64,000 nt of DNA. Source: Lepidodermella squamata (lineage: Eukaryota > Gastrotricha). The stretch spans positions 1,240,001 to 1,304,000 of the forward strand of contig JBLDXI010000036.1 in assembly GCA_047495785.1 (NCBI GenBank), written 5' to 3'. This document shows, piece after piece, positions 1-9,499 of the stretch (its first letter is position 1; the number at the start of each line of letters is the position of its first letter). The notes beneath the pieces are model-generated. The model was not told the origin of the DNA. It made no database searches and worked only from the letters and a program-made list of their open reading frames with translations. The translations under genes were made by a program, and so were the position numbers.

Positions 1-1
1 G

Positions 2-200
2 CATAGTAATTTCTGCGGGCGAAAATTGTTTGAATGAATAGTTTTATAAATGTTGTTGATTTCACGTCTTTTTTTTAAACGTGGCGTTCCTTGGTCGCGT
101 GCTGTGAAGAATAGCTGCTCTCATTTCCAACGGCACTGAACTTCTCGAACTCCAAGATAACTCGTCCTACCAGATTACAAATGATACAAAACGAACAAAA
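2..200 (-). promoter_or_regulatory. Start codon and 5' flank of another module-family gene running off the left edge
   Basis: The first 200 bases align well with the 5' flank of the intact paralogue that starts at 25042. Shared blocks include TTGAATGAA, a TCACGT(A/C)TTTTTT tract, CGCGTGCTG, ATGCTCTCATTTCC and TTCTCGAACT, in the same order and spacing. In the paralogue this block lies immediately upstream of the ATG. The equivalent ATG on the minus strand here is the CAT at 2-4. The coding part therefore lies outside the window. That the flank contains the promoter is inferred from position and conservation; no clear TATA box is visible. Confidence 0.6.
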
Positions 201-511
201 TAATTTTATTTGTAAACTTCAAATTTATTGCGCTATAGAAGGGCCAGCATCAGTTTGCGATTATCAGGGGCGTTTTTGAATGGAAATTCTCCACAGTTTT
301 CTTCCTCCGCTCGTATTTGATTGAAATGAGGAACAATTCTGGGAAATTTAGAAAAAAGGAATTGTTCATCGCTCTTTGCCTTGCTTGTCAACTGAAGTTT
401 TATTTTTATTTACCAATTTATCATTAATATCGAAAAAAAGAATTTCGTTGGATAATCACGAGATAAGGTTGAGCACTTCTATTTTACATTTTATGCTAGA
501 TTAAGGTAGTT

Positions 512-1770
512 CTAACGCATGCCAGGAATCGAGAAAGAAGCGCAGTTGATTTCCACCATTCGCAGCTGTTGATGACTCAGCTCTCCCTTGAATAAGTTCA
601 GGCAGGCAATACTCCCCATGAGTGGCTCAGCCTGATTCGCCCAAGACCTGGAATAAAACAATTTAAGCCTAATTTCTTAAAATTCATGGAAATTTGGAGG
701 ACTAACCGTGCCAAACTGAGCGCTCCGCTGTTTGTCACAGGTCTCACTTGGCTCGCAATATCGCTGCCACTTCTGTCGCAGTGAACACTTAGTTTGCTGC
801 TCGATGAGGAATAATACAGAGTCACATAGCGCCACTGGAAGGTCAGAGGACACGTGATATCCGAAACATTGCCACCAAATGCCCTGAGACGGATAATTTG
901 GTTTGCATGAGCCGAGATTTTCAGACCTAGCGTTGTTCCATCAGGAGCGAATTCAAGAAGCGGCCTATCTGGTTGCGTTGAAAGCGTTGCGAGAAAGGCG
1001 ACAGTGAAACTGCCGCTGTTAAGCTTGATCTTATCATCAGAAATTACCAGTGCATCGCTCGAGTTGAAATAGAACGCTGTGTTCGAGATACCATACGGCC
1101 CAGGGACCGATAACAGAGGCGAGCTTGGGACGGAAAAATTAACAGCCGGATCGACGCGGTCATTCAAATCAGAAACCAACGGCCAAATAGCTACGTTCGA
1201 TGCAAGTAGAGTCTTCAAAGATTCTGGAGACCAAGTTTTGCCCGAGTGCATTTGCAAGCACTTTTTTCCACTTTTCCACTTTTCCACAACTGTTGAACAG
1301 ATAGGGCATGTTTGTAAATCGATAGGCACGATACGCGAGCACTAAATGTAACAGGGCTCATGGCATTGTTGCCAAATGACATGCTATTGCTGGTAACAGG
1401 CGGCGACGAGACATTCACCGTATAAATTGCGCTGTCACAAACTGCTGTCAGCTGATTCAGAGTTTTGTCTTATCATACGGCGAGAAAGACCCAAGATAAA
1501 GCATCGGTCGTCGGTCGAGCCAAAAGCTGGACAACTGAGAGTAGATGATTGAGTAGATCGTCTGAAAAAGAGAATTTGCCATCGCCGGAACCAAAGTCTG
1601 GAAAAGACGTAACCATGAAAATCTTGCATCTTGTTTGAAGAGTTGGTACTCGGTTCGTAATGAATGCGAAACAGCGCTTTAGCCCCATAAAACACAATAA
1701 CTGGAGAATTTTTGAAAGGACTGACAAAAAGGCGTAAAATGAAATGGTGAATGAAGATTGGTTAAATCGA
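512..1770 (-). pseudogene. Laminin-G pseudogene, C-terminal half of a module-family copy
   Basis: Only the laminin-G part of the family is present. It keeps the family splice pattern: part of the first LamG exon (about 1610-1770), a 49-bp intron, the long LamG exon down to 707, and a last exon at 512-647 ending in the family tail (EINCASFSIPGMR-stop). It is broken in at least three places. A frameshift lies in the first LamG exon near 1715. Two adjacent stops, TGA and TAA at 1470-1475, replace the Ser-Tyr seen in paralogues. A tandem 8-bp duplication (CCACTTTT at 1268-1275 and 1276-1283) shifts the frame just before the conserved KKCLQ-H motif. Similarity ends abruptly near 1770, so no cysteine modules precede it. 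Inactive by sequence. Confidence 0.85.
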
Positions 1771-1894
1771 GGCAGCAGCGATAATTAAGAGAAGTTGAAA
1801 TATTGGAAAAATACTCGCCTTATAACAGGACGAAAGAGAAGTTTGCATATCAAACGGTTGTCACTCAGCGGTGGAGTAAGTTTTCCGGTAAACG

Positions 1895-4884
1895 CTATTT
1901 TGTAGCTCCAAGTTTTGTCAGCAGTCGGATGATCTTTTCAATTCCCGCCAATTCCCAGTTCCATCGGTATTCCGCTTTGCTGGCGATCGATAAAGCAGTG
2001 AAACCATTTTTAGACTCCCTTCGATTCAAATCAGCGCCGAGTGTCGCAGCGAGCAGCTTAACCATCTCAAAGTGTGAAGCTGATACAGCCCGCATCAAGG
2101 GCGTCCGGCCCTCGTTGTCGACAGCATTGATCTCGGCTTGAAATTCAGTCACCAGTGCGTGCGCGATTGAAACATGGCCATTACTAGCAGCAAGATGGAG
2201 AGGAGTCTCGCCGATGTGGTTCACACTTGATACCTTGGCCTTGAAGTCGGAAATTAAAGGTCGAACAGCCTCGATTCGCCCCCACCTGACAGCGTGATGC
2301 AGCGGAGTTTCGCCATTTTTATCTGCAGCGTCAACATTGGCATTGAATTCTTTAACTATCAGACGCATAAATTCGATTCTCTTTCCTTGTGCAGCGTAAT
2401 GCAGCGGAGTTTCGCCATTTTTATCTGCAGCGTCAACATTGGCATTGAATTCCTTAACTAACAGACGTATAGCTTCGATTCTCTCTCCTTGTGCAGCGTA
2501 ATGCAGCGGAGTTTTGCCATTTTCATCTACAGCGTCTACATTGGCATTGAATTCCTTAACTAACAGACGTATAGCTTCGATTCTCTCTCCTTGTGCAGCG
2601 TAATGCAGCGGAGTTTTGCCATTTTTATCTACAGCGTCAACATTGGCATTGAATTCCTTAACTAACAGACGTATAGCTTCGATTCTCTCTCCTTGTGCAG
2701 CGTAATGCAGCGGAGTTTTGCCATTTTCATCTACAGCGTCTACATTGGCATTGAATTCCTTAACTAACAGACGTATAGCTTCGATTCTCTCTCCTTGTGC
2801 AGCGTAATGCAGCGGAGTTTTGCCATTTTCATCTACAGCGTCTACATTGGCATTGAATTCCTTAACTAACAGACGTATAGCTTCGATTCTCTCTCCTTGT
2901 GCAGCGTAATGCAGCGGAGTTTTGCCATTTTTATCTACAGCGTCAACATTGGCATTGAATTCTTTAATTAACAGACGCATAACTTCGAATCTCTCTCCCC
3001 AAGCAGCGTAATGCAGCGGAGTCAAACCATTTTTATCTGCAACGTCTACATTGGCATTGAATACTTTAACTAAAACACGCAAAACTTCGATTCTCTCCCA
3101 CCAAGCAGCGTAATGCAACGGAGTTTTGCCATTTTCATCTACAGCGTCTACATTGGCTTTGAGTTCACTAGCTAACAGACTCACAACATTGACATTGCCC
3201 CTGGCAGCAGCTAAGTGCAACGGTGTCCTCCCATCTATATCGGCAGTTTCAACATGTGCATACAAGATCATACATCTATCTCTTTCAATATTATCCCCGT
3301 CAATACGCTGAGCATAATGTTTCAGGATCATAAGTCTGATTTCGGCCAAGTCTGGTGCTTCTTCATTCCAGATTAGCTCCTAGGAAATGCGAAATTTGAA
3401 GATAATTTCTCATATCAGAGGTTTCTTACAACTTACATCAATTAATTGTTTGTAAAACACTTGGAACAAATTGCTACCGATCAACTCAGCAGCAGATGGG
3501 CGATCGGCTAGCTCTTTCTCCATCATCAGTGAAACAAAAAGCTGGAAATCTCCCGAGTAACCTAGCAGCTCAAAGCGTTTTGGTGGATTTCTGAATTGAA
3601 AAATAAATACGATAAAATTAACGCACTATTTTCACTAGAAGTTGGCTTGGTATCAAGCGATTTACTTACTTCTTGATGTCCTTTTCAGAGGTGAACTAAA
3701 TGAATATTGTTGGAGATACGTGTCATTTAAAGTGGTTAATATGTGTTGAAAATCTCACTGGTAGCTGGAGATTGGCCAACTCGTACAGCGTAACGCCGAA
3801 TGACCAAATGTCAGCCGCCGGCGTTAGATGCTTCCCCTTCAGAGCCTCAGGCGGTGCGTATTGCCTCGTGAAAACCATGGTGGGCGAGCTACCGCTAAAT
3901 AAATAATGCGTTTCGAAATTGTCTCGAATTTCACTCAAATCTACTTACCCCAAATTCAAAAACGAGAAGAACGAAGGCTCACGTGGGCAATAGTCTTTTG
4001 CTATGCCGAAATCACCGAGTTTCGGAACATCACCGCAAAGAAAGATGTTTCTTGGTTTGATGTCTCGATGGACAATACCGCGGCTGTGAATGTATCTGAT
4101 GGCTCCCAATAGCAGATCAGCCCAGAACACGAGTCGTTCTTCAGGAATGGGGTTACTGGGATTTCGCAACTCAATGTAACTCGCCAAGTCACCATTCGGG
4201 CAGTGTTCCATCGCCATGTAATACATTTGAAAATGTCCGTCGTTCTCTAGAAATAATATTTACATTGATAATTTATTACATCAAATATCACTAAATGGTC
4301 CGTGTACTTTACCTTCGAAAGCTCCATATGCCGTGACAATATTCGGGTGGTTCAATTCTTTCAGCCTATCAAACTGTTTCAAAGGTTATTATGTATATTG
4401 ACGTTCCGGATACATGATGTCTTGAAGATTCATGCCATGTCATATAAATGTTGACAAATTTATTATTACTCCAAGCCAAAACCATACGCGTTCAAGTCAC
4501 CGGATGAAGTAGGACCTCGAGGTCAGATTATGTGACCAAATCCCCCCTCCCCCTCCCCTCCCCCTTCGGAAATGAGCAAAATAACAGACAAATATGACTT
4601 GTGATGTTAACATGAAACAGAAATTAAATATCAAATATCAAATTTTGCCTTCCGTTGATTCAACGTTGATTTGACAAGATAGATAAAGCAGTTTTTCATC
4701 AACCTACCTCTTTGCGACAGTATTCAATGAGTTTATCCGCCTTTTTAGCATCTGCTATTCGTTCCCTAATTCTGTTGAGATTCACCGCTTTGACTACGCA
4801 CATCTGTCCATGTGTCCAATCGCACAGGCGTGCTGATCCAAAAGATCCACGGCCTAAAACTGGCGCTTGGTAAAATTCTGTCAT
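1895..4884 (-). CDS. NEK-like Ser/Thr protein kinase fused to about 13 ankyrin repeats
   Basis: Seven exons join in frame: 4708-4884, 4313-4373, 3949-4246, 3759-3894, 3670-3695 (a 26-nt microexon), 3437-3590 and 1895-3379. They total 2337 nt and encode 778 aa. The kinase domain is residues 5-284: glycine loop GRGSFG (11-16), Lys32 in VVKAV, helix-C Glu59, HRD at 139-141 within [10 protein letters not shown], and DFG at 158-160. The APE position reads APPE, and subdomain XI ends in DRPSAAEL. The HPNIV and HRDIKP-N-F motifs resemble NIMA-related kinases; the exact family is an inference. From about residue 320 to the end there are about 13 ankyrin repeats of 34 residues (GKTPLHYAA type), followed by a last degenerate one. 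All catalytic residues are present, so an active cytosolic kinase with an ankyrin interaction arm is likely. The AG/GT boundaries all fit. Confidence 0.88.
2290..3140 (-). repeat. Near-identical 102-bp tandem repeats coding for ankyrin units
   Basis: The centre of the last exon of the kinase-ankyrin gene is a direct tandem array with a period of 102 bp (34 codons). Five consecutive units encode the same peptide apart from alternating DEN/DKN and one V/A change, and their DNA is almost identical. Flanking ankyrin repeats are clearly more diverged. This gradient is what recent unequal crossing-over or gene conversion produces. The unit count may therefore vary between individuals or be mis-assembled. 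Confidence 0.9.
4542..4564 (-). other. G-rich tract with G-quadruplex potential in kinase intron 1
   Basis: The plus strand is C-only runs broken by single T bases. On the transcribed (minus) sense strand this gives four G-runs of four to six separated by single A bases, the classic short-loop quadruplex pattern. It lies in the 334-bp first intron of the kinase gene. Any effect on splicing or transcription is speculation. Confidence 0.6.
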
Positions 4885-4899
4885 TTGCTGGTAATGTAT

Positions 4900-5340
4900 G
4901 GGTATAGAGTTTAATACAGCTGTACCGTTGGTGATACTGAAATTTTTCGCCCCCCATGAAGAAAAAAGTAAAAGCTACAACAAACTAAGCCAAGATAAGA
5001 CACAAGAAGCTACGCAGCGCGTCTTATCTTTCACGTGCGCGAGTTAGATAACTAGTGACATTAATTAATCCATACATAAAACAGAGGCTGCGAAGCTTAT
5101 CGTCGCATTTACACGAGCTACTTCGTAATTATCGATGTTAATTACTTCGGTTGTTGCGTCATTATTTTTACTTGAACTCGAGTAAGCGCTGTTTCTTCTG
5201 TGCAAATTTTATGAGCGTTGTTAACACGTCACAGCAAGGTGATTTAAAACTCAAATTTTGAGCTATCAAGTAATCCCAATTTCGCAATCACATTTTTGGC
5301 TGACACGATATTGCTAATCGATCACAATATTGCTAACACA
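4900..5340. other. Intergenic, no gene seen
   Basis: This stretch lies between the kinase start and the next family relic and must hold the kinase promoter. I see no coding exon, RNA gene or clear TATA box in it. Confidence 0.5.
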
Positions 5341-5385
5341 AATAACCGGAATTTCGTCCGCGGAACACGATACGATTAACTCATG
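5341..5385 (-). pseudogene. Relic of a module-family exon
   Basis: The stretch ACCGGAATTTCGTCC...GGAACACGATACGATT matches the exon end and splice donor at 15783-15825 of the 697-aa family gene with few differences. The rest of that exon is not recognisable on either side. It is too short to be functional and is best read as exon shrapnel left by duplication and deletion. Confidence 0.55.
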
Positions 5386-5578
5386 CGATAACGCCCGAGA
5401 TCATAGCAATTAGTGGGTGGTAAGTCGGTTATTCTGCGCCACAAGTTATACACCGAAAACTATGAGAAGACACCATTATCCCAATGCCAAGGCTAATTTT
5501 AATCGGTATATCAGATCAATAACAGCAGATCACAGCGCAAGCAATCCAGAATCTCTCATTCTTCGTCATGCTCAGCCT

Positions 5579-6361
5579 CTAGAGCTTTCTGTTAGACCTC
5601 CTCGTCTTTCGCGTGGTGGCAGCAGGCCAGTTCGACGAGGCATCGGAGCGCGTAGTCGACCAGCCAAGCGTTGAGCCTGGATTCGTCGCAGCTGGTTTGT
5701 CACTTGACGGACCTGCACTGGCCGTGCCCCAGTTGGTCGAGCCTTGCGGGCCAGAGGTTGAAACAGGGCGACTACTGGACCCGCCACTGATCCCTCCAGC
5801 ATTTGATGTCGTGGACCAATTGTTATTAGTCGACCCGGCTGGAGTAGAGCTGGGACCCGGATTCGACTGACGGCTAGTCGTTGCTGGGAGGTTGTTAGTA
5901 GTTGAAACTGGGGGGTTATTTGAGCTGGCGCCGCCGGAGGTTGACGACACAGCAGGCCAGCTATTGCTCGCCGTCGACCACGGTTTCTGAGTGCTGGACC
6001 CAACGCTCGGCGAGTTCTTCGTAAAACACGTGCCTTGCACGCATTGATCGCCCACACGGCACAAATATGTGCCAGTGCTACCGTCGCACTTACCAATTGC
6101 ATAAGCGCCCACATCGTCATTCGCCGGGTTCTTGGTGGCGCAGATTCCACCGACGCATTTGTCATAGTAGAAGCAATCGCTCGTGTACTTGCATCGGCCA
6201 TAGGTCCAAGCCCCAGTTGACGAATAGCAAAGTTTACTGACGCACTGGTCACCGGGTAAACAGTCGGTGTTGAATGTACAACTGGCGTAGTAGTACTGCG
6301 GCCCAGCGCTGACAAAGCCCAAAGCCGCGAAACACAAAATCAAGCCGTTCATTAGATGCAT
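5579..6361 (-). CDS. Secreted protein: EB-like cysteine repeats plus Ser/Thr/Asn-rich mucin-like tail
   Basis: A single-exon gene of about 260 aa. The start at 6361 (or 6352, three codons on) is preferred over the upstream in-frame ATG at 6415. A TATA-like AATAAAAGAG at 6399-6408 would place transcription start near 6372, inside the longer reading. The chosen start opens with a good signal peptide (MNGLILCFAALGFVSAG). Three cysteine blocks follow, of the form C-x5-C-x5-C-x3/4-C (for example DCLPGDQCVSKLC), resembling EB-type modules of invertebrate secreted proteins. The rest, about 140 residues, is low complexity, rich in Ser, Thr, Asn, Pro and Gly, and ends in a basic stretch (TRKTRRSNRK). 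This suggests a heavily O-glycosylated secreted or cuticular/mucus protein. The opposite-strand open frame is treated as a shadow. Confidence 0.75.
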   Translation of the reverse strand: MHLMNGLILCFAALGFVSAGPQYYYASCTFNTDCLPGDQCVSKLCYSSTGAWTYGRCKYTSDCFYYDKCVGGICATKNPANDDVGAYAIGKCDGSTGTYLCRVGDQCVQGTCFTKNSPSVGSSTQKPWSTASNSWPAVSSTSGGASSNNPPVSTTNNLPATTSRQSNPGPSSTPAGSTNNNWSTTSNAGGISGGSSSRPVSTSGPQGSTNWGTASAGPSSDKPAATNPGSTLGWSTTRSDASSNWPAATTRKTRRSNRKL

Positions 6362-6398
6362 TTCAATTTCTCTCTGCAATTCTGACAGTCGCAGAGGC

Positions 6399-6408
6399 TC
6401 TTTTATTG
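6399..6408 (-). promoter_or_regulatory. TATA-like element of the secreted EB-like gene
   Basis: AATAAAAGAG on the minus strand, about 40 bp upstream of the chosen ATG at 6361. A start site 25-30 bp downstream would fall near 6372 and exclude the upstream in-frame ATG at 6415 from the mRNA. Confidence 0.4.
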
Positions 6409-6689
6409 GCAACATAGGCGTGTCCGATGGGCGTTTTAGCAGACCTACTTAGGTGTTCCATGCACATTTCTGTAATCAGTAGCTATCCTGTTTTCCCAGA
6501 ATGGCAACCTTATCGCGATATAGGTGTATTGCCCCGGGCTATTACGTGACACGAATTCGATATAAAACCGCAATTAACGTTATTTTATAACATGGCGCCA
6601 TAGAGGCCATGTGAAATTTAACCGACAATGACAGATATTTAGAGGGCGTGTCACAAAATAGTGTTTCGGACGGTTTTTTTTTCAACTGG

Positions 6690-6865
6690 TGTAGTCGGCT
6701 CACTTGAATCATAAGGTATGTAAGATAAGGATCCAGCCTGGCAGCCAGTTGTCTCGAGGCGGCAATCGATGAAGGATTAAGCCCCCGTTATTTGGACGAG
6801 CTGAAGCACCTGACATGCGGCTTTTCGGTGTCTGGAACTTGTACTGTTACGTGTATCATAAACCA
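6690..6865 (-). pseudogene. Relic of a module-family exon (R4 type)
   Basis: This is similar to the intact exon at 34645-34805, sharing blocks such as CTCGAGGCGGCAATC, GACGAGCTGAAGCACCT and ACATGCGG. An in-frame stop and indels remove coding capacity. It is even closer to a second relic at 17291-17465, including non-exon flank (GGCTCAC-TGAATC and ATAAGG-ATGTAAGATAAGG), so the two relics come from one duplicated fragment rather than from two independent losses. Confidence 0.7.
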
Positions 6866-7700
6866 AGTAATTCAAATAATTGTAAATTCAGGAAACCTAC
6901 ATTTGGTGCCTGCCTTGCTGAGACTTAAAATGGTGTCGAGCTATAAAACAATGTATTCGGTCGTTCGTGGACCCAAAAAATCGACCTTGGATGCAATTTA
7001 TTTATTTGTAAAATATTTAAATGTTAAATTTATTTTCTAATATTAAAAATTTCAACATCGGTCAACAAGAATCATGGGTCCAAAGAAAATCAGATCTACG
7101 GGTTATGTAATAGCTACGGTCAAATCGATAGTACCATTCGATAGCGCTTGTCGAATTTACTAATCGAATATTTAATCTCTAAACCCTATCACAAATCTAT
7201 AATCATGAAAAACTTAAAAAACACATTTTTCCCATACTAAATTGCGTAGGTCCAAGAAGGGTCCAAGAATTTTTAAATGTAAGAAAGGGAGTGGCTGCCC
7301 CGGCGTTGGTTGTAATGCTTTTTACACTCCACTTGATGAGAGGTTCATTTTGACACCAAAATCAACCCGATAGGAGAAAGTAAACAAATTTGTGCCCCAT
7401 TATAGAACGACCGAATTCCAGATTCCAGAACCAAACAAGCTAAAAAAAGTTGATAAAATTCGCGGTTGATTCTTGGGCATAGTATCGCACCGAAGGCGCT
7501 GAAAATCGCCAGTTCTTCGGAATTTTAGCGGATTCCTGAATATTCTGCTGAATATTGAAAAAACTGGCACTTCTTACACAGCGAATCCGGTGGCAATGTG
7601 TTTTGGATTAGCGGGATGGGCGTTGAGTTCGTTTGAGCCTATCGCCCTATCGTTGCTCGCTTCTAATTCTGTATCTTCCAGCGTATCGTTATCGTCGTTG
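6866..7700. other. Gene-free stretch sharing flank with the 17.3-kb relic
   Basis: No coding exon is supported. Short blocks such as GATTCTTG-GCATAGTATCGCA and GCGAAGGCGCTGAAAATC near 7470-7510 recur near 17525-17570, continuing the duplicated-fragment relationship with indels. Confidence 0.45.
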
Positions 7701-7822
7701 AAAAACTCGGATTTAGGCTACTTGGTCACGGGTGATAAGTAAAAATTCTTTCAATGCTTCTTTATTTACGTTAAAAAGCCGCTTTTACTTGTCACCCGTG
7801 ACCAGCCTAAATCCGAGTTTTT
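7701..7822. repeat. Inverted repeat (hairpin), possible MITE
   Basis: Arms 7701-7744 and 7783-7822 are inverted copies (AAACTCGGATTTAGGCT and GGTCACGGGTGA against their complements) around a loop of about 38 bp. One arm carries a small insertion (ACTT). Size and form fit a foldback or MITE remnant; no target duplication was identified. Confidence 0.65.
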
Positions 7823-8194
7823 TAAGGACCCTAACGATATCTGGTCAAAAGTAGGGACTATTTCGGGATAATCGTGCTGGGAAAACCGCATTTGTATAGG
7901 AAGTAGAAATGTGCCGTGTGCCGAAAAGTTGCGCTGGCAACAAAAGGATAATGAATTCACCAAGCTCTCCTAATCATCTTCAAAATTACCGAAACATGAT
8001 TCATGATTGGGCTGGTGCAGCTACAATTACAATAACACATAGCATTTATTGGTCAAGGAAAAACTTCGGAGAAAAGGATACATGCTATTTAATATAACAT
8101 AAACTTAATGATTTAAGTGAATCTTCAAAGATGACGGCTTGGCAAAGAAGACATGAATTCGATCACGCAACAGTCAAATAAATAAGTGCCAGTT

Positions 8195-8630
8195 CTAACG
8201 CATGCCAGGAATCGTGAAAGCAGCGCAGTTAATTTCCACCATTCGCTGTTGTTGGAAAGTCAATCCGCCACTGAATAAATTCAGGCAGGCAATGCTTCCC
8301 ATTAGCGGCTCGGCCGGAGACGCCCAAGACCTTAAGGAAAAAGGGAAAAGAAATAACATAACAATAACATCAACAGCCAAAATGAGAACTCCAAGGCTAA
8401 CCGGGCCAAGCTGAATGCTCCGCTTTTTGTTACCGGTTGCGTTGCAACCGAAAGGGTGGCAGCAACTCTGTCGCAGGTGGCAGTTGATGAGGTGACTGTG
8501 CCACTTACAGTAAAAACGAATGTCAAAAAGCGCCACTGGAAGTTCATAGGACACGTGGAAGTTCTAAAAAAACGGCGCCATCAGTCGTGATACGGAATAT
8601 TTGGTTGGTATGAGCCAGGATTTTCAGACC
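8195..8630 (-). pseudogene. Laminin-G tail relic of a module-family copy
   Basis: The last two exons of the family are recognisable. They cover the end of LamG2 (FQWRFLTF ... PVTKSGAFSLAR), an intron of about 75 bp, and a terminal exon whose frame encodes RSWASPAEPLMGSIACLN through EINCAAFTIPGMR and the stop at 8195. Upstream, LGLKILAHTNQIF is in another frame, and an internal stop follows. Similarity ends exactly at 8630, where a hAT-like MITE terminus begins. A non-functional fragment whose terminal exon is still open. Confidence 0.8.
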
Positions 8631-8868
8631 CAGTGTGCGAAGTAGGATCCGGGAGTTGAGGTGTTTTCGACTTCAAAGGGTCCCTCCCTGTGGCCTTCAT
8701 CTGATTGGAGTCCCGGAGCTTGGGTACTTCTCATGTTTTAGATTCTGGAATAATCCGGCGAGGTCGCTTTACAGGAGTCATACTGAATTGTTTTGTTATG
8801 AAATGGTATTGAATGCAATTTAATTGCTATCAGGGTGCGGAGTACAGGGGTGCTGAGGTGTCGCGATT
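8631..8868. mobile_element. Damaged hAT-like MITE sequences, two partial ends
   Basis: The left piece starts CAGTGTGCGAAGTAGG at 8631 and matches the first half of the complete copies at 31391 and 38692. A second piece at 8832-8868 (CAGGGTGCGGAGTA) matches the other terminus in the same direction, so this is a rearranged or double insertion rather than one intact element. The left terminus abuts the laminin-G relic, suggesting insertion into that copy. No matching 8-bp flank was found. Confidence 0.6.
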
Positions 8869-9024
8869 GTACACATAGCTGTACACATACAAGCAAATTT
8901 GTTTGCAGCTTATTTTACTGTTTCTTATTTCTTTTATACTGTTCAACATTTAGCTATGATATTTGTATTTTAGCCATGAGTCTTCTTTCTCGTGTTGTGA
9001 CCTTTGTCATTGTATGTCGAGCTT

Positions 9025-9425
9025 TTATTCGCATCTGCAGACGTTATGGAATCCAGACCATTCAGGCTTCCTGGAAATGAAAGCATTATAGTTGTGTAGT
9101 CCAAAATCATGGTCCAACTTACAGGCCTTCACAGCAAGGCGTACCGCCGCGGCAGTCTTCATACAACCCGGCGCATGCTGGTTTATCGGCAATAGGTTTG
9201 CCGCAGGTGCATTTGGCCCAGTAGCCGAGTACACGTTGAACGCTAAAATTTATATGAAATAGGTTTCAAGAACGAAAAAGTACTGGAAAGGCGGTCTTAC
9301 AGTCCTGGGCAACAGTATTCCTCAAGGCAGCTTTCTCCTACACCAGCACAACCTTCAGCGATTGCTGAAGGAACGATTGCAGCGACGCAAGCAAAAATGG
9401 CAAAAATAGCGACAGCGCGGTTCAT
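9025..9425 (-). CDS. Secreted double-knottin (inhibitor cystine knot-like) peptide
   Basis: Three exons, 9301-9425, 9123-9242 and 9025-9070, total 291 nt and encode 96 aa. Residues 1-23 or so are a hydrophobic signal peptide ending near PSAIAEG. The mature part is two tandem six-cysteine units with the spacing C-x6-C-x4/5-CC-x13-C-x1-C, the cystine-knot (knottin) arrangement. Both units keep it exactly, including the terminal C-x-C (KCTC and VCRC). Splice junctions fall just after each CC pair, so each domain is split at the same place and the duplication was exonic. An AATAAA overlaps the stop. Knottins include toxins, protease inhibitors and antimicrobial peptides; the target cannot be told from sequence. 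Canonical TATA at 9481-9490. Confidence 0.82.
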
Positions 9426-9480
9426 TTTGAATATTGTAATAACGTGATTATGACTTTATAATATGATGTAATACATGGAC

Positions 9481-9490
9481 CTTTATATAG
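9481..9490 (-). promoter_or_regulatory. TATA box of the double-knottin gene
   Basis: CTATATAAAG on the minus strand, 56 bp upstream of the ATG at 9425. A start site about 25-30 bp downstream would leave a short 5' leader of some 30 nt. Confidence 0.6.
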
Positions 9491-9499
9491 CCTACATCA

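Noticed and set aside
1803-2141. Plus-strand open frame of 112 codons
   Set aside because: Antisense shadow of the ankyrin repeats, whose regular codon pattern keeps the opposite strand open.
5572-6315. Long open frame of 247 codons overlapping the secreted EB-like gene in another minus frame
   Set aside because: It is the off-frame shadow of a low-complexity Ser/Thr-rich gene. It has no signal peptide or domain, while the chosen frame has a signal peptide and regular cysteine blocks.
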